This document shows positions 1 to 8,141 of a DNA stretch of 33,475 nt, piece after piece. Positions within the stretch are counted from its first letter, which is position 1. Each line of letters starts with the position of its first letter. This DNA comes from DASXUC01 sp036004445 (GTDB taxonomy: Bacteria; Sysuimicrobiota; Sysuimicrobiia; Sysuimicrobiales; Kaftiobacteriaceae): positions 1 through 33,475 of the forward strand of contig DASYRL010000119.1 of assembly GCA_036004445.1 (NCBI GenBank), given 5' to 3'. The translations under genes and the position numbers were made by a program. The notes beneath the pieces were generated by a model. The model was not told where the DNA came from and searched no databases. It worked only from the letters and a program-made list of their open reading frames with translations.

Positions 1-1244
1 TCGCTCTCCCGTTCCGATGCCACTTCCTCGCCCAGGGCGAACTCGTCATGCAGCGCGGCCAGGGCGGCGGCCATCTGCGGGCGCCGCACCAGGCACGAGA
101 TGGTCGTGTGAGAGTCGGCGGTCTGCAGAATTTCCACCCCTGCCCCGTGCAGCGCATTCACGACCCGCGCCATCACGCCCGGCCGGCCGCGCATCCCCGC
201 GCCGATGATCGAGACCTTCGCGCACGGCGCGCTGAGGGTGACGGTGAAGCCGAGCGTTGCCAGAAGGTTGGCCGCGCGCTCGACCACATCCTGCTGCACG
301 GTGAACGCCAGCATCTCGGGCAGCAGGCTGATCAGGTCGATGCTGATCCCATGCTCCGCCAGCGAGCGCAGCGCTGCCAGCGGGCGCTCGAGATCTTCCC
401 CCGGCGACCGGGCGATCCTCACTTGAATGACGTCGGGGAGGTGTGCCAGCCCGATGACGGGCCGGCCGTCGATGATTGGCACGCCCAACTCCGGACCCCG
501 CGCGATGACCGTCCCTCCGCTGCTGCCCAGAGATTTGATGACCAGCCGCACGCCGTGTTCGCGCCCGATGTCCGCCGCCCGCGGGTGCAGGACGCGCGCA
601 CCGAGGGCGGCCATCTGCGAGACTTCGTCGTAGGTGATCGCCCGGATCGGCCGCGCCCCGCTGACAAACTTCGGGTCGGCGGTCATGATCCCCTCGACGT
701 CTTTGTAGATTTCCACCAGGTCGGCGTCGAGCGCAGCCCCGATCGCGACGGCCGTGGTATCGCTGCCGCCGCGGCCGAGCGTGGTGATCTCCCCGCCCCG
801 CGTCACCCCCTGGAAGCCGGCCACCACGACCACGTCGCCGCGGTCGAGGTAGCGGTGAATGAGGGAGGGATCGATGCTGAGGATCCTGGCGTCGTTGAAT
901 TCGTCGGTGGTGAGGATGCCCGCCTGGGCCCCCGTCAGGGCCACCGCGGGGCAGCCCGACTGCACCAGCAGGTGCGCCATCAGCGCCGTCGAGATGACCT
1001 CCCCCGTCGACAGCAGCAGGTCGAGCGTGCGGGGGTCGGCGTCCCCTTCCGCGTCCGCCGCGGCCCGCAGCAGCGTCATCAGGGTATCGGTCGCGTACGG
1101 ATCGCCTTCCCGTCCGATGGCCGACGCCACCGCGACGACCCGGCAACCGCTGGCGACGGACTGCATGATCCGGCCGGCCACCTGCCGCCGTCCGTCCACG
1201 CTGCCCAGCAGCAGCCCACCGTATTTCTGGACGATCACCCGCAT
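1..1244 (-). CDS. dapG: Aspartate kinase, DapG-like (3' end beyond window)
   Basis: Phosphorylates aspartate, the first step of the lysine/diaminopimelate and threonine/methionine pathways. I read the frame directly: it opens MRVIVQKYGG and runs 414 codons to the window edge without a stop, close to the roughly 405-residue family length, so only a few C-terminal residues are missing. Seen: GREGDPYATD near residue 45 (as in Bacillus DapG), LLLSTGEVIS, GRGGSDTTA, DVEGIMTADP and LHPRA, followed by the ACT-domain region. It starts 23 nt after asd, with no strong ribosome-binding site, so translation is probably coupled. Odd point: the usual KxGG-[TS]-S signature reads KYGGLLLGS, so the Thr/Ser pair after the glycines is Leu-Leu. 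Assignment as aspartokinase is firm; the DapG isoform rests on the GDPYATD match and on asd adjacency. Confidence 0.93.
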   Translation of the reverse strand, partial: MRVIVQKYGGLLLGSVDGRRQVAGRIMQSVASGCRVVAVASAIGREGDPYATDTLMTLLRAAADAEGDADPRTLDLLLSTGEVISTALMAHLLVQSGCPAVALTGAQAGILTTDEFNDARILSIDPSLIHRYLDRGDVVVVAGFQGVTRGGEITTLGRGGSDTTAVAIGAALDADLVEIYKDVEGIMTADPKFVSGARPIRAITYDEVSQMAALGARVLHPRAADIGREHGVRLVIKSLGSSGGTVIARGPELGVPIIDGRPVIGLAHLPDVIQVRIARSPGEDLERPLAALRSLAEHGISIDLISLLPEMLAFTVQQDVVERAANLLATLGFTVTLSAPCAKVSIIGAGMRGRPGVMARVVNALHGAGVEILQTADSHTTISCLVRRPQMAAALAALHDEFALGEEVASERES

Positions 1245-1267
1245 CGGTATCGGCGCCGGCGGCGCGG

Positions 1268-2293
1268 CTAGGCGCTGACCTTCGGCTGGAGGAGACCCAT
1301 GGCGATCATGGTCTCGAGAATCTGGACCGCGTTGAGCGCCGCACCCTTGCGAAGGTTGTCCGCGACTGCAAAAAACGCCAGGCCGCCGGTTTCGTCTGTG
1401 CGGATCCGACCCACGTAGCAGGCGTCGTGTCCGGCCGCCGCCTGCGCGGTGGGATACCGGCCTTCCGCAGGCGCGTCGATGACTTCGATGCCGGGTGCGC
1501 CCGAGAGCATCGCTCTGGCGTCCGCTGCGTCGAGCGGCCGATCGAATTCCGCGTGCACGGCCACGCCGTGCGCGGTGAGCGTGGGGACCCGGACGCAGGT
1601 AACGCCCACGGGCAGGTCCGGGGCCGCGAGCAGTTTCCGCAGCTCGGCCGCCACCTTCACTTCCTCGCTGGGCTGCCCGGCGCGGACGGAGCCGATGGAC
1701 GGGATGATGTTGAACGCGATGGGGTGGACAAACGCGTCGCCGCCCGGTGCGTCCGGGGGACGGCGGGAGGTCGCGGCTTGGTCGAGCTCCGCCCACAACT
1801 GCGCGACGCCGCGCTGCCCGGCCCCCGAGACCGACTGGTACGAACAGGCGATCAGCCGGCGGAGCCCGGCCGCGCGGTGCAGCGGCGCCAGCGGGACGGC
1901 GATGGTCGCGGTCGTGCAGTTCGGATTGGCGATGATGCCGCGCGGGGCCGCCCGCAGGGCTTCCGCGTTCACCTCAGGGATCACCAGGGGCACGTCGGGC
2001 GCCATGCGGAACGCCGCAGAGTTGTCGACCGCGATCACGCCGCGCGCGGCGGCGACCGGCACCCACTGTTCGGCGACGTCGTCGGGCGTGTCGAAGATCG
2101 CGACGTCAAGCCCGCTGAAGGCGTCCGGACCGGCGGCCACGACGTCGCGGCCATCCAGCCGGGTTCCGGCGGACCGCGGCGAGGCGATGAGGCGCAGTTC
2201 AGACATCGGGAAATCTCGGTCGGCGAGGACGCGCAGCACCTCGCGTCCCACCGCGCCCGTCGCTCCTACGACTCCGACGCGAAACCCGCTCAT
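1268..2293 (-). CDS. asd: Aspartate-semialdehyde dehydrogenase
   Basis: NADPH-dependent reduction of aspartyl phosphate to aspartate semialdehyde, the branch point to lysine, threonine and methionine. 341 residues, the normal length. Seen: N-terminal nucleotide-binding GATGAVG (residues 10-16), catalytic Cys126 in NPNCTT, SVSGAGQ at 155-161, and Arg235/His242 in RVPTLTAH matching the substrate-binding Arg and catalytic His of the family. It lies between dapB and dapG in one minus-strand operon. The ATG is preceded by a GAGTCAC repeat array instead of a clear Shine-Dalgarno, so translation may depend on coupling to dapB. Confidence 0.96.
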   Translation of the reverse strand: MSGFRVGVVGATGAVGREVLRVLADRDFPMSELRLIASPRSAGTRLDGRDVVAAGPDAFSGLDVAIFDTPDDVAEQWVPVAAARGVIAVDNSAAFRMAPDVPLVIPEVNAEALRAAPRGIIANPNCTTATIAVPLAPLHRAAGLRRLIACSYQSVSGAGQRGVAQLWAELDQAATSRRPPDAPGGDAFVHPIAFNIIPSIGSVRAGQPSEEVKVAAELRKLLAAPDLPVGVTCVRVPTLTAHGVAVHAEFDRPLDAADARAMLSGAPGIEVIDAPAEGRYPTAQAAAGHDACYVGRIRTDETGGLAFFAVADNLRKGAALNAVQILETMIAMGLLQPKVSA

Positions 2294-2296
2294 TTC

Positions 2297-2324
2297 GTGA
2301 CTCGTGACTCGTGACTCGTGACTC
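2297..2324 (-). repeat. Heptamer array (GAGTCAC)x4, dapB-asd junction
   Basis: Four perfect tandem copies of a 7-base unit, GTGACTC on the plus strand and GAGTCAC in the direction of transcription. It fills nearly all of the space between the dapB stop (2330-2332) and the asd ATG (2293). The same heptamer recurs at four other junctions in this window. Confidence 0.97.
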
Positions 2325-2329
2325 GCATA

Positions 2330-3130
2330 CTAGGCAAACAGCAGTTTTTCGAGTCCATACACCAGACCCGGCAGCGCGCGGACGCGCCGGACGGCCAGCA
2401 GCAGCCCGGGGATGAACGACTCTTCGTTGATGGAATCGTGGCGGATCGTGAGGGTCTGGCCCGGTCCGCCGAAGATCACTTCCTGGTGGGCGACCAGCCC
2501 CGGCAGCCTGACGCTGTGCACCGGCACGCCGTCCGCGCGCCCCCCTCGTGCACCGGCGATCATCTCTTCTTCCTTCACCGCGGCCGCTGGCGCATCGCCC
2601 CGGGCCGCCGCGATGAGCGACGCGGTCTTGACCGCGGTGCCCGACGGCGCGTCGCGCTTGCGGTTGTGGTGTAGTTCGATGATCTCGACGTGGGGGAAAT
2701 GCGGCGCGGCCTGTCGGGCGAACTCCATCATCAGCACCGCCCCGATGGCGAAGTTCGGCGCGACGATGCCGCCGACGCCGCGCGAGGAGCACAGTCCGGC
2801 GAGATCGGCCAGGTCCGACGCGCTGAGGCCGGTGCCGCCGATGACCGGCGAGATCCCCGCCGGCACCGCCACCCGCGCGTGCTGCGCGGCGGCGGGACCG
2901 GGAGAGAAATCGATGAGCACGTCGGCGTTCAGCGCCGCCTCGAGGCTGGCGGCGATTGGGACGCCCATGGACGCGATCCCCGCCACGGTTCCGGCATCCA
3001 CACCCACCGATGCCGCGCGGCCGACCGCTGCGGTGAGGACCAGATCGGGTTGTGCCGCGACGGCGCGCACGCTGGCCCGGCCCATCCGGCCGGCGGCCCC
3101 GGCCACGGCCACCCGGATCTTCTCGGCCAT
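2330..3130 (-). CDS. dapB: 4-hydroxy-tetrahydrodipicolinate reductase
   Basis: Reduces 4-hydroxy-tetrahydrodipicolinate to tetrahydrodipicolinate in diaminopimelate/lysine synthesis. 266 residues, the family norm. Seen: nucleotide-binding AGAAGRMGR near residues 10-18, a GGTGLS loop corresponding to the family GTTG motif, and the catalytic signature ELHHNRKRDAPSGTA near residues 153-167 with paired His and the DAPSGTA substrate loop. An AGGGAG ribosome-binding site precedes the ATG. It follows the M16 peptidase across an 8-base repeat array and precedes asd. In the Bacillus version of this region dapB is elsewhere, so its place here is a lineage-specific addition to the asd-dapG pair. Confidence 0.96.
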   Translation of the reverse strand: MAEKIRVAVAGAAGRMGRASVRAVAAQPDLVLTAAVGRAASVGVDAGTVAGIASMGVPIAASLEAALNADVLIDFSPGPAAAQHARVAVPAGISPVIGGTGLSASDLADLAGLCSSRGVGGIVAPNFAIGAVLMMEFARQAAPHFPHVEIIELHHNRKRDAPSGTAVKTASLIAAARGDAPAAAVKEEEMIAGARGGRADGVPVHSVRLPGLVAHQEVIFGGPGQTLTIRHDSINEESFIPGLLLAVRRVRALPGLVYGLEKLLFA

Positions 3131-3146
3131 CAGTTCGTGGCTCCCT

Positions 3147-3178
3147 GATCCCGCGATCCCGTGATCCCGCGATCCCGG
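3147..3178 (-). repeat. Octamer array (GATCCCGY)x4, mlpA-dapB junction
   Basis: Four tandem copies of an 8-base unit GATCCCG[CTG] on the plus strand, starting 2 nt after the M16 peptidase stop (3180-3182) and ending 16 nt before the dapB ATG. No inverted partner array was found at this junction. The unit differs from the GTGACTC and other arrays. Confidence 0.95.
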
Positions 3179-3179
3179 T

Positions 3180-4478
3180 TCACGACCTCGTCAACTCCAG
3201 ATGCCGTTCGAACGCGGCGCGCATCGCCTGCTCGAGGATCCCGTCCGGGCGAAACGGGCCGATCGCGGCCATCGCCATCCGCTCCGGCCGGAAGAAGCGG
3301 GTCGCCAGGGCCAGCACGTCGGCGGCGGTGACGGCGTCGATGCGGCCGACGATTTCATCCAGGCTGATCTGCCGCCGGTAGTAGATTTCCCCGCGCGCGA
3401 GTTTGGACATCCGGCTGCTCGTGCTCTCCAGCGACAGCATCAGGTTCGCCTTCAGGGACTCCTTGGCGCGCTGGATCTCTCCTTCGGCCACCGGCTCCGC
3501 CGCGATCCGGTCGAGTTCCCGCAGGGTCAGCGTGATCACCTCGGGGCCCGCGTCGGGACTCATGCCTGCGTAGATGACGATCAATCCGCCGTCCCGATAT
3601 GAGGACGCGTACGACGTAATCGTGTACACGAGCCCGCGCTGTTCGCGGATCTCCTGGAACAGCCGCGAGCTCAGCCCGCCCCCCAAGATGTTGTCGAGTA
3701 CCGCCAGAGCGTACTGATCTTCGCTCGCCTGGGGAAGCCCCTCGGTGCCGAGGCAGAGGTGGACCTGCTCGGTCTCCTTGAACCGGGTGGCCAGCCCCGG
3801 CTCGCCGATCGGGCGGACGTCGGGAGTCAGGGCGGCCCGCCCACCCCAGTCCCCGAAGTGTCGGGCGACCAGCGCCGTGACCTCGTCGTGCTGGATGTCG
3901 CCGGCGACGGCGATCACCACGTTGTCGGGCCGGTAGTGCGTCGCGATGAAGTCGACGAAATCTGTGCGCGTGAGCTGCGTGACCGTGGCCAGCGTGCCGA
4001 TCACGGGGCGGCCGAGGGGGTGGCCGTTCCAGACCGTCTGCGCGAACAGGTCCTGGACGAGCTCGTCGGGTGAATCCTCGTAGCTCTTGATCTCCTCCAC
4101 GATGACCTGCCGCTCGCGCTCGATCGCCTCGGCGGCCAGGGTCGAGCGCAGCAGCATGTCCGCGTAGATCTCCAGCGCCCGATCCAGATGAGCGGACAGC
4201 ACCTTGATGTAGTACACGGTCTGCTCGCGATCGGTGAACGCGTTCATCTGCCCACCGATGTCATCGGCGGCCTGGGCGATCTCCAGCGCGGTGCGGGTAT
4301 CGGTGCCCTTGAAGAACAGGTGCTCGAGGAAATGGGAAATGCCGTGGTGGGCGGGCTGCTCCACGCGCGACCCGGCGCCCACGTAGATGCCGACGGCGGC
4401 GGTGCGCACCGACGGCATCCGCTCCGTCAGCACGCGCAGCCCGTTGGGCAGCATAGTCAAACGGATTGCTTCATCCAT
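3180..4478 (-). CDS. mlpA: M16 family zinc metallopeptidase (MlpA/YmxG-like)
   Basis: Zinc peptidase of the pitrilysin/processing-peptidase family, acting on short peptides. 432 residues. The inverted zinc motif HFLEH is at residues 49-53, with the third ligand about 76 residues on in RQVIVEEI (Glu128/129). The C-terminal half has the usual inactive M16 domain, including GGGLSSRLFQEIRE, typical of the bacterial family. The gene directly follows pnp, as mlpA does in Bacillus, so orthology is likely. Start ATG 4478 sits against a 9-base repeat array. Physiological substrate unknown. Confidence 0.93.
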   Translation of the reverse strand: MDEAIRLTMLPNGLRVLTERMPSVRTAAVGIYVGAGSRVEQPAHHGISHFLEHLFFKGTDTRTALEIAQAADDIGGQMNAFTDREQTVYYIKVLSAHLDRALEIYADMLLRSTLAAEAIERERQVIVEEIKSYEDSPDELVQDLFAQTVWNGHPLGRPVIGTLATVTQLTRTDFVDFIATHYRPDNVVIAVAGDIQHDEVTALVARHFGDWGGRAALTPDVRPIGEPGLATRFKETEQVHLCLGTEGLPQASEDQYALAVLDNILGGGLSSRLFQEIREQRGLVYTITSYASSYRDGGLIVIYAGMSPDAGPEVITLTLRELDRIAAEPVAEGEIQRAKESLKANLMLSLESTSSRMSKLARGEIYYRRQISLDEIVGRIDAVTAADVLALATRFFRPERMAMAAIGPFRPDGILEQAMRAAFERHLELTRS

Positions 4479-4600
4479 ACCTACATAACCTACACAACCT
4501 ACACAACCTACACAATAACCTGCGGAGACCCCAATGGCGAAGTGGCCCCCGCTTCCGTCGTGAGTTGTGTCGGTTGTGGCGGTTGTGTAGGTTGTGTAGG
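4479..4600 (-). repeat. Inverted pair of 9-base arrays, pnp-mlpA junction
   Basis: On the plus strand, four copies of ACCTACA[CT]A (4479-4514) face four copies of TTGTG[TG][AC]GG (4565-4600). The two arrays are reverse complements separated by about 50 nt, so the transcript can fold into a long hairpin. A fifth, truncated unit (TTA, 4601-4603) is the pnp stop codon read on the other strand, and the other end touches the mlpA ATG. Confidence 0.95.
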
Positions 4601-6796
4601 TTAGGTCTGGGGGGGTCGCGGCCCGCGGCGGCGCCGGTTGCGATCGTCACCGTGCGGACGCCCACCCGATGGGCGCCCTGCGGGGGCAGGCTCGCCCTCC
4701 GGCCGCGGCGCCCCGGGCGTGCGGCGAGTCAGGTTGATGCGGCCGAGGTTGTCGATCTCTTTCACGCGGACCGTGATCTCGTCACCGATCTTCACGACGT
4801 CCTCCACCCGGTTGACCCGCTCATCGGACAGCTCGGAAACGTGGACCAGCCCTTCCTTGCCCGGCAGAATCTCCACGAACGCGCCGAAATTCGTGATGCG
4901 GGTCACCCGGCCCAGGTACGTCTCGCCCGGTTTGGCCTCGCGCACGATGCTCTCGATCATCTCGACGGCCCGGCGCGCCGCGGCCTCGTCGACCGATGCG
5001 ATCATCACCCGGCCGTCCTGCTCGATGTCGATCTTCACGCCGGTCTCCGCGGTGATCTTGTTGATGATCTTGCCGCCGGGTCCGATCACCTCGCGGATCT
5101 TGTCGGGGTTGATCTCAATGGTCAGGATACGCGGTGCGTACGGGGACAGCGTGCCGCGCGGCTGCGGGATCGCGGCGGTCATCACGTCGAGGATCGCCAT
5201 CCGCGCGTCGCGCGCCCTCGCCATCGCCTCGCGGAGGACGTCGAGGGCCAGTCCCTTGAGCTTCGTATCCAGCTGTACGGCGGTCACGCCGGCGCGGGTG
5301 CCGGCCACTTTGAAGTCCATGTCCCCCATGGCGTCTTCCATGCCCTGGATGTCCGTGAGCAGCACGGCCGCGCCCTCCCCGGTGACCAGGCCGATCGAGA
5401 TGCCCGCCACGGGGGCGGCGATTGGGACGCCGGCGTCCATCAGCGCCAGGGTCGAGCCGCAGACCGACGCCATCGAGGTCGAGCCGTTGGACTCGAGGAC
5501 TTCCGACACCAGGCGGATCGTATACGGGAACGCCGTTTCCGCCGGGATCATCGGGGCGAGCGCCCGCTCCGCCAGCAGGCCGTGGCCGATCTCGCGGCGG
5601 CCCGGGCCGCGCAGCGGCCGGACTTCGCCGACGGAGAACGGCGGGAACGAGTAGTGGTGCATGAACCGCTTCGCCGTGCGCAGGCTCAAGTCGTCGATGA
5701 TCTGCTCGTCCTGGCCCGTGCCCAACGTGGCGATGGTGAGCACCTGGGTCTGCCCGCGCTGGAACACGCCCGAGCCGTGCGCCCTGGGCAGCACGCCGAC
5801 CATCGCGGACAGCGGGCGAATGTCCTTCGGGCCGCGCCCGTCGGACCGCCGCCCGTCGCTGAGGATGGCCCGGCGGACTTCTTCCTTCGTCGCCGCTTCG
5901 ATGATCTCGCGGATCTCTTTCTCGCGCTCGGGGAACCGCTCCATGACCGCCGGGGCCACCTCGTCGGTGACCTGGCGCAGCGCATCCTCCCGCGCGAGTT
6001 TCTCGGGCTGAGCCAGCGCGCGCCGGATCAGCGGCATCGCCTGGTCACGGACCGCCGTGGCCAGGTCCGGATCGGGCTGCACCAGCGCGACGTCCACTTT
6101 CGGCCGTCCCGCTTTCGCCGCCAGCTCGCGCTGGACGGCGATGATCTTCTTGATCTCGGTGTGCGCCAGCGCCAACGCGTCGACGATCCGGTCCTCGGGC
6201 ACCTCCAGCGCGCCTGCCTCCACCATCACGATGGCCTCGGCCGTGCCCGCGACGATCAGGTCCAACCGGCTCGTCCCGTCGAGGGCGGCCATCGCGGGGT
6301 TGACGACGAGCGCCCCGTCGATCAGCCCGATGCGCACCGCGCCCACGGGTCCCTCGAACGGGATCTCCGAGATCATCAGCGCCGCCGAGGCGCCGTTGAC
6401 GGCGAGGACGGCCGGATCGTGCTCCTGATCGGTCGACAGCACGGTGGCCACGACCTGGATGTCGTTGCGGAATCCCTTCGGAAACAGCGGCCGGATCGGG
6501 CGGTCCATCAGCCGCGCCGACAGGATGGCGCGCTCCCCGGGGCGCCCTTCGCGCTTGAAGAACCCGCCGGGGATCTTGCCGGCCGCGTACATCTTCTCCT
6601 CGTAGTCGCACAGCAGCGGGAAGAAGTCGATGCCCTCGCGCGGAGTCGCCGACATCGTCGCGGTGACCAGCACCATCGTGTCCCCGTGCCGTACGACCAC
6701 GGCGCCGTCGGCCTGCCGTGCCAGCCATCCCGTTTCAAACGAGAGCGTCTCGGTTCCAACCTCCACGCTCACCTTGTTCACATCAGAACGATCCAT
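4601..6796 (-). CDS. pnp: Polyribonucleotide nucleotidyltransferase (PNPase)
   Basis: Phosphorolytic 3'-5' exoribonuclease of RNA turnover, a cytoplasmic homotrimer. About 731 residues. Order seen: two RNase PH domains separated by the helical linker, a KH domain with the GPGGKIINKI loop, an S1 domain (ETYLGRVTRITNFGAFVEI), and a Pro/Gly/Arg-rich tail ending RRRRGPRPPQT. I prefer ATG 6796 (MDRSDVNK) because AAGGGGG lies just upstream; an in-frame ATG at 6823 has less support. It follows rpsO across a hairpin, the widely conserved rpsO-pnp arrangement. Its stop codon forms part of a 9-base repeat array. Confidence 0.97.
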   Translation of the reverse strand: MDRSDVNKVSVEVGTETLSFETGWLARQADGAVVVRHGDTMVLVTATMSATPREGIDFFPLLCDYEEKMYAAGKIPGGFFKREGRPGERAILSARLMDRPIRPLFPKGFRNDIQVVATVLSTDQEHDPAVLAVNGASAALMISEIPFEGPVGAVRIGLIDGALVVNPAMAALDGTSRLDLIVAGTAEAIVMVEAGALEVPEDRIVDALALAHTEIKKIIAVQRELAAKAGRPKVDVALVQPDPDLATAVRDQAMPLIRRALAQPEKLAREDALRQVTDEVAPAVMERFPEREKEIREIIEAATKEEVRRAILSDGRRSDGRGPKDIRPLSAMVGVLPRAHGSGVFQRGQTQVLTIATLGTGQDEQIIDDLSLRTAKRFMHHYSFPPFSVGEVRPLRGPGRREIGHGLLAERALAPMIPAETAFPYTIRLVSEVLESNGSTSMASVCGSTLALMDAGVPIAAPVAGISIGLVTGEGAAVLLTDIQGMEDAMGDMDFKVAGTRAGVTAVQLDTKLKGLALDVLREAMARARDARMAILDVMTAAIPQPRGTLSPYAPRILTIEINPDKIREVIGPGGKIINKITAETGVKIDIEQDGRVMIASVDEAAARRAVEMIESIVREAKPGETYLGRVTRITNFGAFVEILPGKEGLVHVSELSDERVNRVEDVVKIGDEITVRVKEIDNLGRINLTRRTPGAPRPEGEPAPAGRPSGGRPHGDDRNRRRRGPRPPQT

Positions 6797-6857
6797 GCCA
6801 TCCCCCTTCAGTCTCTCCGCCACGCCCTCTCGGGCTCGCGGCGGCGTCCATAGACAA

Positions 6858-6881
6858 AGGGAGCGGGATGCCCCGCTCCCT
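6858..6881 (-). terminator. rpsO-pnp intercistronic hairpin
   Basis: A perfect 10-bp stem, AGGGAGCGGG (6858-6867) with its complement (6872-6881), and a 4-nt loop. On the minus transcript it is followed by TTTGTCTAT, a weak U-tract. On the plus strand it is followed by GAATTTTT, so it may work both ways. In other bacteria rpsO-pnp spacers hold a partial terminator and RNase processing site; this fits that role, but activity is inferred. Confidence 0.7.
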
Positions 6882-6907
6882 GAATTTTTCCTCGCCTCGA
6901 CGGCCGG

Positions 6908-7177
6908 CTAGCGCCGCAGGCCAAGGCTATCAACCAGTTCCCGATACCGCTTCACGTCCGTGCGCATCAGGTAGGCGAGCAGCCGCCGGCGCTGGCTGAC
7001 GAGGTGCAGCAGCCCGCGGCGCGAGTGCACGTCCTTCTTGTGCGTGGCAAGATGCTCGCTGAGCTGCGTGATGCGCTCGGTGAGCAGCGCGATCTGGACA
7101 TCCGGCGACCCAGTGTCCCCTTGATGGCGCTTGAACTTGTCAACGATCTGGGTCTTCGCGGTCTTGGGCAGAGCCAC
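6908..7177 (-). CDS. rpsO: 30S ribosomal protein S15
   Basis: Primary 16S rRNA-binding protein of the small subunit. 89 residues, the standard length, with the conserved LTERI, HKKDVHSRRGLL and RRRLLAYL segments. The start is GTG at 7175-7177 (GTG-GCT-CTG-CCC), preceded by GGAGGT at 6-nt spacing. A candidate promoter lies about 80 nt upstream. The leader contains a GGAGG-TTCGTT-CCTCC hairpin that could be part of an S15 autoregulatory site. Confidence 0.97.
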   Translation of the reverse strand: MALPKTAKTQIVDKFKRHQGDTGSPDVQIALLTERITQLSEHLATHKKDVHSRRGLLHLVSQRRRLLAYLMRTDVKRYRELVDSLGLRR

Positions 7178-7257
7178 GTGCGTACCTCCATGCGAGCTGT
7201 CGAAAGCCGAGAGGCCGTCGGAGGAACGAACCTCCCAGCCAACGCTTCGTCCCTACT

Positions 7258-7286
7258 ATCGTAACACAGTGGATGCAGTCGAACAA
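7258..7286 (-). promoter_or_regulatory. Candidate sigma-70-type promoter for rpsO
   Basis: Reading the minus strand: TTGTTC (7286-7281), a 17-nt spacer, then TACGAT (7263-7258), placing the start of transcription near 7250 and giving an rpsO leader of about 75 nt. Match to consensus is 3/6 and 4/6, so this is a candidate only. Confidence 0.4.
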
Positions 7287-7291
7287 CCAGA

Positions 7292-7352
7292 GGGGTCAAG
7301 TCTTCACTTGGATGCTTCGAGCGCAATTCGATGCAAGTGAAGAGTTGACCCC
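7292..7352. repeat. REP-like imperfect inverted repeat (GGGGTCAA termini)
   Basis: Two 20-bp arms, 7292-7311 and 7333-7352, are reverse complements with two mismatches. They begin and end with GGGGTCAA/TTGACCCC and enclose a 21-nt loop. The GGGGTCAAGTCTT type of end resembles dispersed REP/RAYT-associated hairpins seen in many GC-rich genomes (recalled, not searched). It lies between the membrane-protein gene and rpsO and may also act as a terminator. Confidence 0.75.
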
Positions 7353-7377
7353 GATCTCACCGTCCACACTCGGGCGG

Positions 7378-8052
7378 CTACGACACCCCACCCGGCGCCG
7401 CCATCGCCGGACGCTCTGCGCCGCGCAGCTGCAGGCCGGCCAATACAAACCACAGCGCCCCAACAGTCGCCGTCAGCCAGTTGTCGGTGACGACCGGAAG
7501 AAACTCGATGAAGTCCTGGCGAAAGATCGCCGCGGCGATCGCGACCCATCCCAGGACCGGCGAGAGCGCCTTCGTCCGGATGATCAGCCAGCCGGTCACC
7601 AGCTCGAACAGTGCGACGAACGCGAGGGCGAACTCCGACATCGTCACAGTGACGGCACGGACGGTCAGCAGCGCCTGCGCCGCCATGCCCTGGTCTTCGA
7701 TCGTCAGCAGAAACAGCGGGGCGCGCCAGAAGATGACGGCCCACAGCGCATAGATGCCGAAGCCCGCGACACCGAAGAAGAGCAAGAGATGCGCGCCTTC
7801 CGTCGACTGGGCCCTCACGTGGTGATACATGCCCAGCACGAACAGCGCTCCCGCCACGAAGCCGATGAGTGAAGTCAATCCAGCCAGCGACCACATCAAC
7901 TGCTGCTCTCTCAGGATCGGAAACGCCCTGGCGGGGTTGTTCAGCAGCGCGAAGCCCTCCGCGCTCACCGCCTGCACAAAATAGATCCTCAGAAGGAATG
8001 CCAACCCGGCGACGATGCCGGCCGTTCCTCCGATTCGAGCAAAACGACCCAT
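7378..8052 (-). CDS. Integral membrane protein, unknown function
   Basis: 224 residues with about six hydrophobic segments (roughly residues 10-27, 52-75, 88-110, 128-155, 162-180 and 190-208) and no catalytic motif I can recognise. The layout is loosely like DUF4386 membrane proteins, but I cannot confirm that. A strong GGAGGAGG lies upstream of the ATG. It sits between ribF and rpsO, which are adjacent in Bacillus-type operons, and borders a REP-like inverted repeat, so it looks like an insertion into the ancestral order. Confidence 0.8.
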   Translation of the reverse strand: MGRFARIGGTAGIVAGLAFLLRIYFVQAVSAEGFALLNNPARAFPILREQQLMWSLAGLTSLIGFVAGALFVLGMYHHVRAQSTEGAHLLLFFGVAGFGIYALWAVIFWRAPLFLLTIEDQGMAAQALLTVRAVTVTMSEFALAFVALFELVTGWLIIRTKALSPVLGWVAIAAAIFRQDFIEFLPVVTDNWLTATVGALWFVLAGLQLRGAERPAMAAPGGVS

Positions 8053-8141
8053 TTCGGATCCTCCTCCTCACAGCGGACTCCAAACGGGTGATGACCGGCC
8101 TGAGGCAGGATTCGCTCGTCCGCCCGGGCTCCCTGTGCCGG

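Noticed and set aside
48..1271. 407-codon plus-strand frame, and a 366-codon minus frame in another register
   Set aside because: Both are shadows of the aspartokinase frame, which runs off the window edge and shows all family motifs but one.
4466..6853. 795-codon open frame on the plus strand opposite pnp
   Set aside because: Arg/His/Asp-rich with no domain; antisense shadow of a clearly homologous PNPase in GC-rich DNA.
7378..8052. Naming the membrane protein as a specific transporter or DUF4386 member
   Set aside because: Hydrophobic pattern is only generally similar and no signature residue is visible.
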